64,000 nucleotides of DNA from Streptomyces sp. WMMC940. GTDB taxonomy: Bacteria > Actinomycetota > Actinomycetes > Streptomycetales > Streptomycetaceae. How positions within the stretch are numbered: position 1 is the first letter of the stretch; every line of letters starts with the position of its first letter. This document shows positions 37,606 through 46,214 of this stretch, one piece after another. Position numbers and translations under genes: made by a program. The stretch is taken from the NCBI RefSeq assembly GCF_027460265.1, contig NZ_JAPZBC010000001.1, positions 2,941,501 to 3,005,500 of the forward strand, read 5' to 3'. The notes beneath the pieces were generated by a model that saw nothing but the letters and a program-made list of their open reading frames with translations, had not been told where the DNA came from and ran no database searches.

Positions 37606-39449
37606 TCGACGGTGACCGACTTCGCCAGGTTGCGCGGCTGGTCCACCTCGTTGCCACGGGCGGTGGCGAGTTCGCAGGCGAAGACCTGGAGGGGGACGGT
37701 CGCCACCATCGGCTGGAGCAGTGCCGGGGTCTGCGGGATGCGGATCAGGTGGTCGGCGTACGCCTCGACCGCCTCGTCCCCCTCCTCGGCGATGACGATG
37801 GTCCGGGCGCCGCGGGCCCGGATCTCCTGGATGTTGGACACGATCTTGTCGTGCAGCACGGAACGGCTGCGCGGCGACGGCACGACGATGACCACGGGCA
37901 GACCGTTCTCGATCAGGGCGATGGGCCCGTGCTTGAGCTCGCCGGCCGCGAAGCCCTCGGCGTGCATGTAGGCGAGTTCCTTGAGCTTCAGCGCGCCCTC
38001 CAGGGCCACCGGGTAACCGACGTGCCGGCCGAGGAAGAGCACCGTGTTCTTGCGGGCCAGCGAACGGGCGAGCTTGCGCACCGGCTCCATGGTCTCCAGG
38101 ACCTGGTCCACCTGGGTGGCGATCTGCGAGAGGTCCCGGATGACGGCCCGGATCTCGTCGCCCCACTTGGTGCCGCGCACCTGCCCGAGGTACAGCGCGA
38201 CCAGGTAGCAGGCCACCAGCTGGGTCAGGAACGCCTTGGTCGAGGCCACCGCGACCTCCGGCCCGGCGTGCGTGTAGAGCACGGCGTCCGACTCGCGCGG
38301 GATCGTGGAACCGTTGGTGTTGCAGATGGCGAGGACCTTCGCACCCTGCTCACGGGCGTGGCGCAGCGCCATGAGCGTGTCCATGGTCTCGCCGGACTGC
38401 GAGATGGCGACGACGAGGGTGCGCTGGTCGAGGATCGGGTCGCGGTAGCGGAACTCGCTCGCCAGCTCCACCTCGCACGGGATCCGCGTCCAGTGCTCGA
38501 TGGCGTACTTGGCGATGAGCCCGGCGTGGAACGCCGTGCCGCACGCCACGATCACCACCTTGTGCGCCTCCCGCAGCACCGCCGCGGGGATCCGCACCTC
38601 GTCGAGCGTGAGCGATCCCTCGGCGTCGATCCGCCCGAGGAGCGTGTCGGCGACGGCCTTCGGCTGCTCGGCGATCTCCTTGAGCATGAAGTAGTCGTAG
38701 CCGCCCTTCTCGGCGGCGGAGGCGTCCCAGTCCACGTGGTACGAGCGCACCTCCGCGGGCGCGCCGTCGAAGTCGGTCACCGTGACGCCGTCGCGCCGGA
38801 GTTCGACGACCTGGTCCTGCCCGAGCTCGACGGCCGATCGCGTGTGGGCGATGAACGCGGCGACGTCCGATGCCAGGAACGCCTCGCCGTCGCCGATGCC
38901 TACGACGAGCGGGGAGTTGCGCCGTGCGCCGACGACGACGTCCGGCTCGTCCGCGTGGACGGCGACGAGCGTGAACGCACCGTCCAGCCGCCGGCACACC
39001 AGCCGCATGGCCTCGGCGAGTTCGCCGCAGGACGAGAACTCCTCGGCGAGCAGATGGGCCACGACCTCGGTGTCCGTCTCGGAGGCGAGGTCGTGGCCGC
39101 GCTCGGCGAGTTCGGCCCGCAGCGCGGCGAAGTTCTCGATGATGCCGTTGTGGACGACGGCGACGCGCCCGGCGTTGTCCAGGTGCGGATGGGCGTTGGC
39201 GTCGGTGGGGCCGCCGTGGGTGGCCCAACGCGTGTGCCCGATACCAGTGGACCCGCTCGGCAGCGGCCGGTCGGTGAGTTCCTTCTCCAGGTTGAGCAGC
39301 TTCCCGGCCTTCTTGGCCGCGGCCAGCCCTCCGTCGGAGAGCACGGCCACGCCTGCCGAGTCGTAGCCCCGGTATTCGAGCCGCTTGAGCCCGGCGATGA
39401 CGACATCGAGCGCGGACTGCGCTCCCACGTAACCCACGATTCCGCACAT
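37602..39449 (-). CDS. glmS: Glucosamine-6-phosphate synthase GlmS
   Basis: 615 residues. It makes glucosamine-6-phosphate from fructose-6-phosphate and glutamine, the entry into UDP-GlcNAc and cell wall. Cys2 (MCGIVGYVG) is the glutaminase nucleophile. [18 protein letters not shown] and HNGIIEN complete domain 1 (about 1-240). Two SIS sugar-isomerase domains follow ([32 protein letters not shown]), and the C-terminus is [12 protein letters not shown] 39449 is 6 nt after TAGGCT with no Shine-Dalgarno. No glmS ribozyme is expected in this phylum and none is seen. The partner enzyme GlmM is encoded at 43.4 kb. Confidence 0.98.
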   Translation of the reverse strand: MCGIVGYVGAQSALDVVIAGLKRLEYRGYDSAGVAVLSDGGLAAAKKAGKLLNLEKELTDRPLPSGSTGIGHTRWATHGGPTDANAHPHLDNAGRVAVVHNGIIENFAALRAELAERGHDLASETDTEVVAHLLAEEFSSCGELAEAMRLVCRRLDGAFTLVAVHADEPDVVVGARRNSPLVVGIGDGEAFLASDVAAFIAHTRSAVELGQDQVVELRRDGVTVTDFDGAPAEVRSYHVDWDASAAEKGGYDYFMLKEIAEQPKAVADTLLGRIDAEGSLTLDEVRIPAAVLREAHKVVIVACGTAFHAGLIAKYAIEHWTRIPCEVELASEFRYRDPILDQRTLVVAISQSGETMDTLMALRHAREQGAKVLAICNTNGSTIPRESDAVLYTHAGPEVAVASTKAFLTQLVACYLVALYLGQVRGTKWGDEIRAVIRDLSQIATQVDQVLETMEPVRKLARSLARKNTVLFLGRHVGYPVALEGALKLKELAYMHAEGFAAGELKHGPIALIENGLPVVIVVPSPRSRSVLHDKIVSNIQEIRARGARTIVIAEEGDEAVEAYADHLIRIPQTPALLQPMVATVPLQVFACELATARGNEVDQPRNLAKSVTVE

Positions 39450-39683
39450 GGCGGCAGCCTACGACTCCGGCGCCCCGCCCGCCGCCGTCGCGGACCGCGT
39501 GAGCGCGGCGGTCCGCCGCCGGCCGGTCGTGCGGCCGGCGGCGGGGGCCGGTCGGCGAGGTGACCGTGCGGGGTGCAACGCTGCCCGAACCGTGATACCC
39601 ACGTGATCATCCGGAGCCGGGCCCGGCCGCCGCGTGACCGAGCCCACCCCCCACGACCCGCCCGCAGCCCCGACAATGGGCAT

Positions 39684-40676
39684 GTGATCACTTCGCCGCC
39701 ACGAAGCCGCAGGGGCGACCGGACCGAGGCGTCCCCGTATGTCGACCTGACCCGTGAGGAGTGGAGCGCCCTCCGCGAGAAGACGCCGCTGCCGCTGACC
39801 GCCGCCGAGGTCGAGCGGCTCCGCGGCCTCGGTGACGTCATCGACCTGGACGAGGTACGGGACATCTATCTGCCGCTGTCCCGGCTGCTCAACCTGTACG
39901 TCGGGGCCACCGCCAATCTCCGCGGCGCCCTCAACACCTTCCTCGGCGAGGCCGGCAACGGCCACGGCACCCAGCGCGGCACCCCGTTCGTCATAGGCGT
40001 GGCGGGCTCCGTCGCCGTCGGCAAGTCCACGGTGGCCCGGCTGCTGCAGGCGCTGCTCGCCCGCTGGCCCGAGCACCCCCGCGTCGAACTGGTCACCACC
40101 GACGGGTTCCTCTACCCGATGAAGGAGCTCCAGGACCGGGGGCTGATGTCGCGGAAGGGCTTTCCCGAGTCGTACGACCGCCGCGCCCTGACCCGTTTCG
40201 TCGCCGACATCAAGGCCGGCAAGGACGAGGTGTCCGCACCCGTCTACTCGCACCTCATCTACGACATCGTCCCGGGCGAGCGGCTGACCGTGCGCCGCCC
40301 CGACATCCTGATCGTCGAGGGCCTCAACGTCCTCCAACCCGCCCTGCCCGGCAAGGACGGGCGCACCCGGGTCGGTCTCGCCGACTACTTCGACTTCTCC
40401 GTGTACGTGGACGCGCGCCCGGAGGACATCGAACGCTGGTACCTCAACCGCTTCCGCAAGCTGCGCGAGACCGCGTTCCAGGACCCGTCCTCCTACTTCC
40501 GCAGGTACACCCAGGTCTCCGAGGAGGAGGCACTGGACTACGCGCGGACGATGTGGCGCACGATCAACGGCGTCAACCTCCAGGAGAACGTGGCCCCGAC
40601 GCGCGGGCGTGCCACCCTGGTCCTGCGCAAGGGCCCCGACCACAAGGTCCAGCGGCTCTCCCTGCGCAAGCTCTGA
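39684..40676 (+). CDS. coaA: Type I pantothenate kinase CoaA
   Basis: 330 residues from GTG 39684, 6 nt after GACAAT and without Shine-Dalgarno (likely leaderless). It phosphorylates pantothenate, the first step of CoA synthesis, normally feedback-inhibited by CoA. Features: [14 protein letters not shown], Walker [13 protein letters not shown] (about 104-115), [20 protein letters not shown], and [10 protein letters not shown]. Its product is the substrate source for AcpS, encoded 2 kb away. It is divergent from glmS across 234 bp. Confidence 0.97.
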   Translation: MITSPPRSRRGDRTEASPYVDLTREEWSALREKTPLPLTAAEVERLRGLGDVIDLDEVRDIYLPLSRLLNLYVGATANLRGALNTFLGEAGNGHGTQRGTPFVIGVAGSVAVGKSTVARLLQALLARWPEHPRVELVTTDGFLYPMKELQDRGLMSRKGFPESYDRRALTRFVADIKAGKDEVSAPVYSHLIYDIVPGERLTVRRPDILIVEGLNVLQPALPGKDGRTRVGLADYFDFSVYVDARPEDIERWYLNRFRKLRETAFQDPSSYFRRYTQVSEEEALDYARTMWRTINGVNLQENVAPTRGRATLVLRKGPDHKVQRLSLRKL

Positions 40677-40753
40677 CCCGCCGCCGGCCGACCGGGCACA
40701 CGCCGAGGAGCCGCCGGCGGGCTGCACCCTGAGTCTGCCGGTGGTGCCACCCG

Positions 40754-40903
40754 GTTACGCGCTACGGGCAGGCAGGGGGCTCCAGCCTGCAGCTGCTGCT
40801 GAACCTGCTCGGGATCGTCTTGGCGGGGACCCTCACGCTGTTCGTCCAGAAGTGGCTGTGGACGCGCCAGCGCCGGGCTATGTCGAAGCCGGCGGGAGTC
40901 TGA
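40754..40903 (+). pseudogene. Remnant of a DUF389-type membrane protein, C-terminus only
   Basis: An in-frame stretch of 49 codons ending TGA 40901 reads YGQAGGSSLQLLLN, LLGIVLAGTLTLFVQK, then WLWTRQRRAMSKPAGV. This looks like the final membrane helix and basic tail of DUF389/TIGR00341 family proteins. There is no start codon, and the sequence before 40754 does not continue the protein in any frame. I interpret it as the end of a gene whose front has been deleted. The family assignment is by pattern only. Confidence 0.5.
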
Positions 40904-40951
40904 GCGTCGCACGAATGGTGCGCGCGAACGATTCGCCAAGGATTCTGTCGC

Positions 40952-41200
40952 TCAGGCGCCCGTTCCTTTGCCGTCCACGACGAAGACGCCCATGCCCGTC
41001 ACGGTTTCGACGAGGCCCTCGTCCTTGAGTACCTTCACTGCCTTGCGCAGGGTGTCCCTGGCCACTCCGAATTCCGCTTCGAGTTCGACCAGGCTCGGAA
41101 TGCGCCGTCCAGGGGGAATCGCGCCGCTCTCGATGCGCTCCCGCAGAAACGCGGCGATCTGCTGATACGGCGGCACGGGGCCTTCCCGGTCAATCCTCAT
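40952..41200 (-). CDS. Short GntR-family regulator (DNA-binding domain only)
   Basis: 82 residues from ATG 41200 (MRIDREGPVPPYQQIAAFL). It is the complete GntR winged helix: PPGRRIPSLVELEAEFGVAR, DTLRKAVKVLKDEGLVETV, then GMGVFVV. There is no effector-binding domain, unlike full-length GntR proteins of 230-250 residues. Such one-domain GntR proteins are frequent in streptomycetes and near mobile or variable loci. It is divergent from two small genes across 161 bp, the likely operator region. Confidence 0.92.
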   Translation of the reverse strand: MRIDREGPVPPYQQIAAFLRERIESGAIPPGRRIPSLVELEAEFGVARDTLRKAVKVLKDEGLVETVTGMGVFVVDGKGTGA

Positions 41201-41361
41201 GATCGCGACCGTAGACGGCGGGTGTCCACATTCCATAGCTATCCCAGGGGCTAGACGGGGGTAGTACACCTCCTCTACGCTGCAACGACAAGCCCCGGCG
41301 ACGGATGCAGCCGTCCCGGGGCATGGCCATCAACCGACCAGGAAACCAAGGAGCCGATGAC

Positions 41362-41595
41362 GTGACCGACCTTATCCCCCGCCTCGCCGCACGGCTGCGG
41401 GGTCGGCTGGACCGGCGCTTCCCTCCGGGAGCGGGCCCCGGCAGCACTCCCCCGCCCGCGCCGGTCGCACGCCCGGCGCCGACCCTGCCCGCGCACCGCA
41501 GCCCGTACGGCCTGGACGGACCGCTCGACGGGTGCGCGGGCGCGCTGGTGCGCCCGTACCTCGGCGACGCCCTCCTCCGCGAGGCGGCCGCATGA
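41362..41595 (+). CDS. Small Pro/Arg-rich protein of unknown function
   Basis: 77 residues from GTG 41362, 8-9 nt after AAGGAG; an ATG 13 codons upstream lacks such a site. An amphipathic basic N-terminus (LIPRLAARLRGRLDRRF) is followed by a Pro/Ala-rich middle and a conserved-looking end SPYGLDGPLDGCAGALVRPY. No domain is recognised. Its stop overlaps the start of the next gene (ATGA), so the pair is translated together, opposite the small GntR gene. Confidence 0.7.
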   Translation: MTDLIPRLAARLRGRLDRRFPPGAGPGSTPPPAPVARPAPTLPAHRSPYGLDGPLDGCAGALVRPYLGDALLREAAA

Positions 41596-41789
41596 ACCGC
41601 GACCGCTCTCCGGAACGGCCGCCGCCCGTGCGGATGTGCGTGCGGTGCGAGCAGGTCACGGACGATCCCGTACTGGTGCACGAGGTCCACAGTGCGAGCG
41701 GTCCCGGCTGGAACGTGTACGCCTGCCGCCGCTGCGCCCCTCGGTTCCCGCCGCCCGTCGACGTGTTCGACCTGCTGCGGGGCGACTGA
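41592..41789 (+). CDS. Small zinc-ribbon-like protein
   Basis: 65 residues, ATG 41592 overlapping the preceding stop. Two CxxC pairs (CVRC near residue 16 and CRRC near 46) frame a segment VLVHEVHSASGPGWNVYAC, a pattern of a single zinc ribbon. The C-terminus is VDVFDLLRGD. The family is unknown. With the previous gene and the divergent GntR regulator it forms a compact three-gene locus. Confidence 0.75.
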   Translation: MNRDRSPERPPPVRMCVRCEQVTDDPVLVHEVHSASGPGWNVYACRRCAPRFPPPVDVFDLLRGD

Positions 41790-41867
41790 ACCGGGGCGAC
41801 CGAGCCCGGAACGACGACGGGGCGGACCCGGCCCGGCGCCGTGCCCGCCCCGGAGCGTCCGGACGGA

Positions 41868-43274
41868 CTACCCCAGCGTCCCCTGCAGCCAGTCGAAGAC
41901 GACCTCGCAGTGCAGCTGCGGCGCCATCGGCGAGCAGTGCAGCTGCGCACCCTCGGCCGCGGTGAGTTTCAGATAGTCCTTGGGCGCGGTCAGTGCGTCG
42001 AACATCTGCTGGGCCTGGCCCGGGTAGAACTGCTCGTCCTCGTAGTCGAGCACGAGCGTCGGCGTCTTGATGCGCGGCACGATGTCCGTGATCGTCAGCG
42101 CCTGGATGCGCTTGGCGGGCGTGTAGAAGTCGGTGAAGATCTTGCCCTCGCGGGCGGCGAGCATCGCCGGGATGGAGAAGGGCTCGAAGCGCTTCTTCAT
42201 CGTCGCGGCGTCTGCGGGAGACATTCCGGGAACGACTTCCTCGTTCCAGATGTTGTTCGTCTCCTCCTTGCTCGGGGTGAGGATCTCCCGGACCTCCGGG
42301 GGGAAGCCCAGCCACGGCTCCACGCAGCCGGGCATGGCCACCAGCGCGGCGATCCGGTCCTCGAAGGCCGCGGCCCGGGGCGCCAGGTCACCGGCCATGC
42401 TCAGCCCGGTGAGACCGATCTTGGCGGTGTCCACGTCGGAACGCCGCGACAGCCAGTCGAGGAGGGGCCCGACGACCTTCTCCCAGGTCGGGGTGAAGAC
42501 GACCTGGTCCACGAAGAGCAGCTGGCCCTGGCCGGGGCCGTCGTAGACCAGGGCGTTCCAGCCGCGGTCCAGAGCGGCCGCCACGCCGTAGGTCCACATG
42601 TCGACGTTCTGTCCGTCGCTGCCGTTGGTGAGGATCACGGTGGGGCGGCGGGTGTTCGACGGGTCCGGCCGGAAGAACCACACCGGCAGCGGGGTCTTGC
42701 CGTACGGGACGTTCGCCTTCACCGGCGCCGGGTCGCACAGGTCGCAGAACTTGTCCCAGGCGCCACGCCCCGCCTTGTACAGGTCCTCCTCGCTGCCCGG
42801 GTCGTCCGAGCCGAGGACGAAGAACAGGGCCTGGGCGTAGTACTGCGCGGCGCGCAGCGCACGGAAGCGGGTGGTCTGGTCGTCGGGCTTGCTGCCCGGG
42901 GGCGGCCCCATCAGCTTGTCGCCGAGCTCGCGGAAGGTCTTGACGTACGTCTGCGCGGAGAGGCCGGCCTTGTTGACGGTGTTCACCGCGGTCAGGACCT
43001 CGCCCACCTCCCCCGCGCTGAACCCGGCCCCGCCGAGAGCCCACAGACAACTGAAGTTGTAGGCCGGTTCCTTGAACAGCGTCATCGCCCCGGGCGTCGG
43101 GTCGTCCGCCTGGGGCTGCGGCGGAGTCGCCCCGCTCGGCGTGGGCGCGTTCGCGGGCCTCGCCCCCGACGAGGTGCAGCCGGCCAGTACGGCCGCCCCG
43201 GCGCCGCCGAAGATCCCGGCCAGCGCGGAGCGACGGCTGGGCCCTGAAGAGAGGTCAGCTGATGTGTACGTCAT
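41868..43274 (-). CDS. Tat-exported lipoprotein, alpha/beta hydrolase
   Basis: 468 residues. A twin-arginine-type signal (SRRSALAGIFGGAGAAVLAGC) with lipobox LAGC at about residue 33 predicts folded export and lipid anchoring. An all-helical region (about 70-190) precedes the hydrolase core: VILTNGSDGQNVDMW (oxyanion region), YDGPGQGQ, nucleophile Ser in LTGLSMAGDLAPRAAA, the acid in VLDYEDEQFYP and a C-terminal His in LHCEVVFDWL. It recalls FrsA/dienelactone-hydrolase-like esterases. ATG 43274 lacks a ribosome site but follows TACGTT by 8 nt. The substrate is unknown. Confidence 0.9.
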   Translation of the reverse strand: MTYTSADLSSGPSRRSALAGIFGGAGAAVLAGCTSSGARPANAPTPSGATPPQPQADDPTPGAMTLFKEPAYNFSCLWALGGAGFSAGEVGEVLTAVNTVNKAGLSAQTYVKTFRELGDKLMGPPPGSKPDDQTTRFRALRAAQYYAQALFFVLGSDDPGSEEDLYKAGRGAWDKFCDLCDPAPVKANVPYGKTPLPVWFFRPDPSNTRRPTVILTNGSDGQNVDMWTYGVAAALDRGWNALVYDGPGQGQLLFVDQVVFTPTWEKVVGPLLDWLSRRSDVDTAKIGLTGLSMAGDLAPRAAAFEDRIAALVAMPGCVEPWLGFPPEVREILTPSKEETNNIWNEEVVPGMSPADAATMKKRFEPFSIPAMLAAREGKIFTDFYTPAKRIQALTITDIVPRIKTPTLVLDYEDEQFYPGQAQQMFDALTAPKDYLKLTAAEGAQLHCSPMAPQLHCEVVFDWLQGTLG

Positions 43275-43359
43275 ACCGGCCGAACGTACGAGCCGTGCCT
43301 CCGGGCCGCCGTACGCGACACCCGCCGTTCCCCCGAACGGCGGGCCGCGGAGTCCCGCG

Positions 43360-44718
43360 TCAGCCCAGCGCGGACTTCACCGCGTCGGCGAGCCGTCCGG
43401 CCACCGAGCGGGCCTGCTCGATGTCCGCGGCCTCCACCATCACCCGGACCAGCGGCTCGGTGCCGGAGGGGCGCAGCAGCACCCGGCCGGTGGTACCGAG
43501 CTCGCGCTCGGCGTCGCCGACGGCGGCCGCCAGCTCGGCCGACGACGAGACGCGCGACTTGTCGACGTCCGGGACGTTGACCAGGACCTGCGGGAGGCGG
43601 TCCATGACGCCGGCCAGCTCCGCCAGGGAACGGCCGGTCGCGGCGACGCGGGCCGCCAGCATCAGCCCGGTGAGCGTGCCGTCTCCGGTGGTGGCGTGGT
43701 CGAGGACGATGACGTGGCCGGACTGCTCGCCGCCCAGGGCGTAGCCGTGCTCCTTCATCGACTCCAGCACATAGCGGTCGCCGACGGCCGTCTGCACCAG
43801 TTCGACGCCCTCGCGCTCCATCGCCAGCTTGAAGCCCAGATTCGACATCACGGTGGCGACGACGGTGTTGCCGCGCAGCGTACCCGCCTCGCGCATCGCG
43901 AGCGCCAGCACCGCGAGGATCTGGTCGCCGTCGACCTCGTTGCCCTCCGCGTCCACGGCGAGGCAGCGGTCGGCGTCGCCGTCGTGGGCGATGCCGAAGT
44001 CGGCCCCGTGGTCGACGACCGCGGCCTTCAGCAGGCCGAGGTGGGTCGAACCGCAGTTGCCGTTGATGTTGAGGCCGTCCGGCTCGGCGCCGATCGTGAC
44101 GACCTCGGCGCCGGCCCGCGCGAACGCCTCGGGCGAGACCCGGGCCGCGGCGCCGTGCGCCTCGTCGAGGACGACCTTGAGCCCGTCCAGCCGGTTCGGC
44201 AGCACGGCGATGAGGTGGGCGACGTACTTGTCGAAGCCCTCGTCGTAGTCCCGGACCCGGCCGACGCCCGCGCCGGTCGGACGGTCCCACGGCGCACCGG
44301 TGCGGTGCTCCTCGTAGACGGCCTCGATGCGGTCCTCCAGCTCGTCGGCGAGCTTGTGGCCGCCGCGGGCGAAGAACTTGACGCCGTTGTCCGGCATGGC
44401 GTTGTGGCTGGCGGAGAGCATCACGCCGAGGTCGGCGCCGAGCACGCCGGTGAGGTACGCCACCGCAGGGGTGGGCAGCACACCGACCCGCAGGACGTCC
44501 ACGCCCGCGCTCGCGAGACCCGCCACCACGGCGGCCTCCAGGAACTCCCCGGACGCGCGGGGATCACGTCCGACCACCGCCGTCGGCCGATGGCCCTCGA
44601 ACGTGCCCGCCTCGGCGAGCACGTGCGCCGCCGCGACCGACAGGCCGAGCGCCAGCTCCGCCGTCAGATCCGCGTTCGCGACACCGCGCACACCGTCCGT
44701 GCCGAAGAGTCGTCCCAC
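43360..44718 (-). CDS. glmM: Phosphoglucosamine mutase GlmM
   Basis: 452 residues from GTG 44718, 6 nt after GGAGG. It converts glucosamine-6-phosphate (from GlmS) to glucosamine-1-phosphate for UDP-GlcNAc. Domain motifs: [15 protein letters not shown], the active phosphoserine Ser104 in [13 protein letters not shown], Mg-binding DGDADR, GGEQSGH and the phosphate-binding [14 protein letters not shown]. Full length. It lies downstream of rplM-rpsI but separated by a strong terminator, so it has its own promoter in the 198-bp gap. Confidence 0.98.
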   Translation of the reverse strand: MGRLFGTDGVRGVANADLTAELALGLSVAAAHVLAEAGTFEGHRPTAVVGRDPRASGEFLEAAVVAGLASAGVDVLRVGVLPTPAVAYLTGVLGADLGVMLSASHNAMPDNGVKFFARGGHKLADELEDRIEAVYEEHRTGAPWDRPTGAGVGRVRDYDEGFDKYVAHLIAVLPNRLDGLKVVLDEAHGAAARVSPEAFARAGAEVVTIGAEPDGLNINGNCGSTHLGLLKAAVVDHGADFGIAHDGDADRCLAVDAEGNEVDGDQILAVLALAMREAGTLRGNTVVATVMSNLGFKLAMEREGVELVQTAVGDRYVLESMKEHGYALGGEQSGHVIVLDHATTGDGTLTGLMLAARVAATGRSLAELAGVMDRLPQVLVNVPDVDKSRVSSSAELAAAVGDAERELGTTGRVLLRPSGTEPLVRVMVEAADIEQARSVAGRLADAVKSALG

Positions 44719-44857
44719 TGGTGTCCTCCGATTGTGCTCCGAAAACGCAGGCCCCGCGGTGTCCCTGCGCGAGGGTGCGGGGTCCCCCGTGTGCCGTTAT
44801 ACGCCGGGGGTACGGGGCCGTGTCACCCCGGGGGCGCCCCGGGTCCGATATACGGAA

Positions 44858-44888
44858 CGCCCCGGCGGCACCGAGTGCCGCCGGGGCG
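44858..44888 (-). terminator. Terminator after rpsI
   Basis: A perfect 14-bp stem (44858-44871 and 44875-44888) with a CGA loop, 28 bp past the rpsI stop codon. Confidence 0.9.
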
Positions 44889-44916
44889 AACGTAGGCCGT
44901 ACAGGCGAGCAGGCGA

Positions 44917-45435
44917 TTAGCGCTTGCTGTACTGCGGGGCCTTGCGGGCCTTCTTCAGACCGGCCTTCTTCCGCTCGACCGCACGGTCGTCGCGGCGCAG
45001 GAAGCCGGCCTTCTTCAGCGGGCCGCGGTTGTTCTCCACGTCCGCCTCGTTCAGCGCGCGGGCCACGCCGAGGCGCAGGGCGCCGGCCTGGCCGGACACG
45101 CCGCCACCCGCGATGCGGGCGATGACGTCGTAGCGGTCGTCGAGCTCGAGCACCTTGAAGGGCTCGTTGACTTCCTGCTGGTGCACCTTGTTCGGGAAGT
45201 AGTCCTCGAGGGTGCGACCGTTGATCGTCCACTTGCCGGTGCCCGGCACGATGCGGACACGCGCGATGGCGTTCTTGCGGCGGCCCAGGCCGGCGGCCGG
45301 CTGCGGCTCGCCGAAGCGGGACGCGAGCGACTCGCTCGTGTACTCGCCCTCGACGGGGGCCTCGGACTCGAAGGTGGTGACCTCGGCGTAGGTCTCTTCG
45401 CCCTCGAGCGGGGTCTCGGTGGTGGTCTCGGCCAC
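44917..45435 (-). CDS. rpsI: 30S ribosomal protein S9
   Basis: 172 residues from GTG 45435 with GAGGAG upstream. The acidic N-terminal extension of about 45 residues is typical of actinobacterial S9. The S9 core begins [20 protein letters not shown], with RTLEDYFPN and [18 protein letters not shown], and ends with the basic SKR tail (APQYSKR) that reaches the P-site tRNA. It is second in the rplM-rpsI operon, 41 bp after rplM. Confidence 0.98.
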   Translation of the reverse strand: MAETTTETPLEGEETYAEVTTFESEAPVEGEYTSESLASRFGEPQPAAGLGRRKNAIARVRIVPGTGKWTINGRTLEDYFPNKVHQQEVNEPFKVLELDDRYDVIARIAGGGVSGQAGALRLGVARALNEADVENNRGPLKKAGFLRRDDRAVERKKAGLKKARKAPQYSKR

Positions 45436-45476
45436 GATTCTCCTCAGATTCTGTTCGTCTTAGGGGGTGGCCGGAC

Positions 45477-45920
45477 TTACTGCGCGACCTGGGTGATCTC
45501 GAACGGGACCGGCTGCTGGGCAGCGTGCGGGTGGTTCTCGCCCGCGTAGACCTTCAGCTTCGAGAGCATCTGACGGCCCAGGGAGTTCTTGGGCAGCATG
45601 CCCTTGACGGCCTTCTCGACGGCCTTCTCGGGGTTCTTGTCGAGCAGCTCGTCGTAGCGGACGGAGCGCAGACCACCCGGGTAGCCGGAGTGGCGGTACG
45701 CCATCTTCTGGGTCCGCTTGTTGCCGGACAGGTGCACCTTGTCGGCGTTGATGATGATGACGAAGTCACCAGCGTCGACGTGGGGCGCGTAGATCGGCTT
45801 GTGCTTGCCGCGCAGGAGGGTGGCAGCGGTCGTGGCCAGACGACCCAGGACGACGTCCTGGGCGTCGATGACGTGCCACTGGCGCGTCACATCGCCGGGC
45901 TTGGGGCTGTACGTACGCAC
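45477..45920 (-). CDS. rplM: 50S ribosomal protein L13
   Basis: 147 residues from GTG 45920 with GAAGG upstream. Family signatures: [48 protein letters not shown], the [11 protein letters not shown] loop and [19 protein letters not shown]. It is an early assembly protein of the large subunit and first gene of the rplM-rpsI unit. Confidence 0.98.
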   Translation of the reverse strand: MRTYSPKPGDVTRQWHVIDAQDVVLGRLATTAATLLRGKHKPIYAPHVDAGDFVIIINADKVHLSGNKRTQKMAYRHSGYPGGLRSVRYDELLDKNPEKAVEKAVKGMLPKNSLGRQMLSKLKVYAGENHPHAAQQPVPFEITQVAQ

Positions 45921-46214
45921 GGTCGTAGCCTTCGCTTCTTCAGTGATGGGGATCCCCCGGCTCGCGAGAGCACGGAGGACGGGGTCCTGACAAGGCCACC
46001 CGGACGATCACGACAGCCCTGGCCGCACATCGGGGACGCAACCCGAGTGCATGCCGCTGGTCATCGGCCCGGTGGACCGGCGTAAGGGCCCCTCACGTGA
46101 GATAGAGCAAGCCAATACGCATAACGAACCAGCAGAATACCCGCGCTCCCCCGCACGGGTCAAAACGCCCCCGTCCCGGCGGCGCGGCCCGGCAGGGCGG
46201 CCCCCGGGCCTCCG
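45921..46214. other. Interval upstream of rplM
   Basis: 294 bp between the ABC-F gene and rplM, both on the minus strand. The part at 46100-46145 is comparatively A/T-rich and includes a TCACGTGA palindrome near 46093. It should contain the rplM promoter; I cannot place it precisely. No gene is seen. Confidence 0.5.

Noticed and set aside
39450..39683. glmS ribozyme or riboswitch upstream of glmS
   Set aside because: The start codon appears leaderless and the 234-bp divergent gap shows no glmS ribozyme-like core; that ribozyme is known mainly from Firmicutes.
40676..41870. Integrated mobile element around the small GntR gene
   Set aside because: No integrase, excisionase, tRNA or att duplication was seen; only the small regulator locus and a gene remnant.
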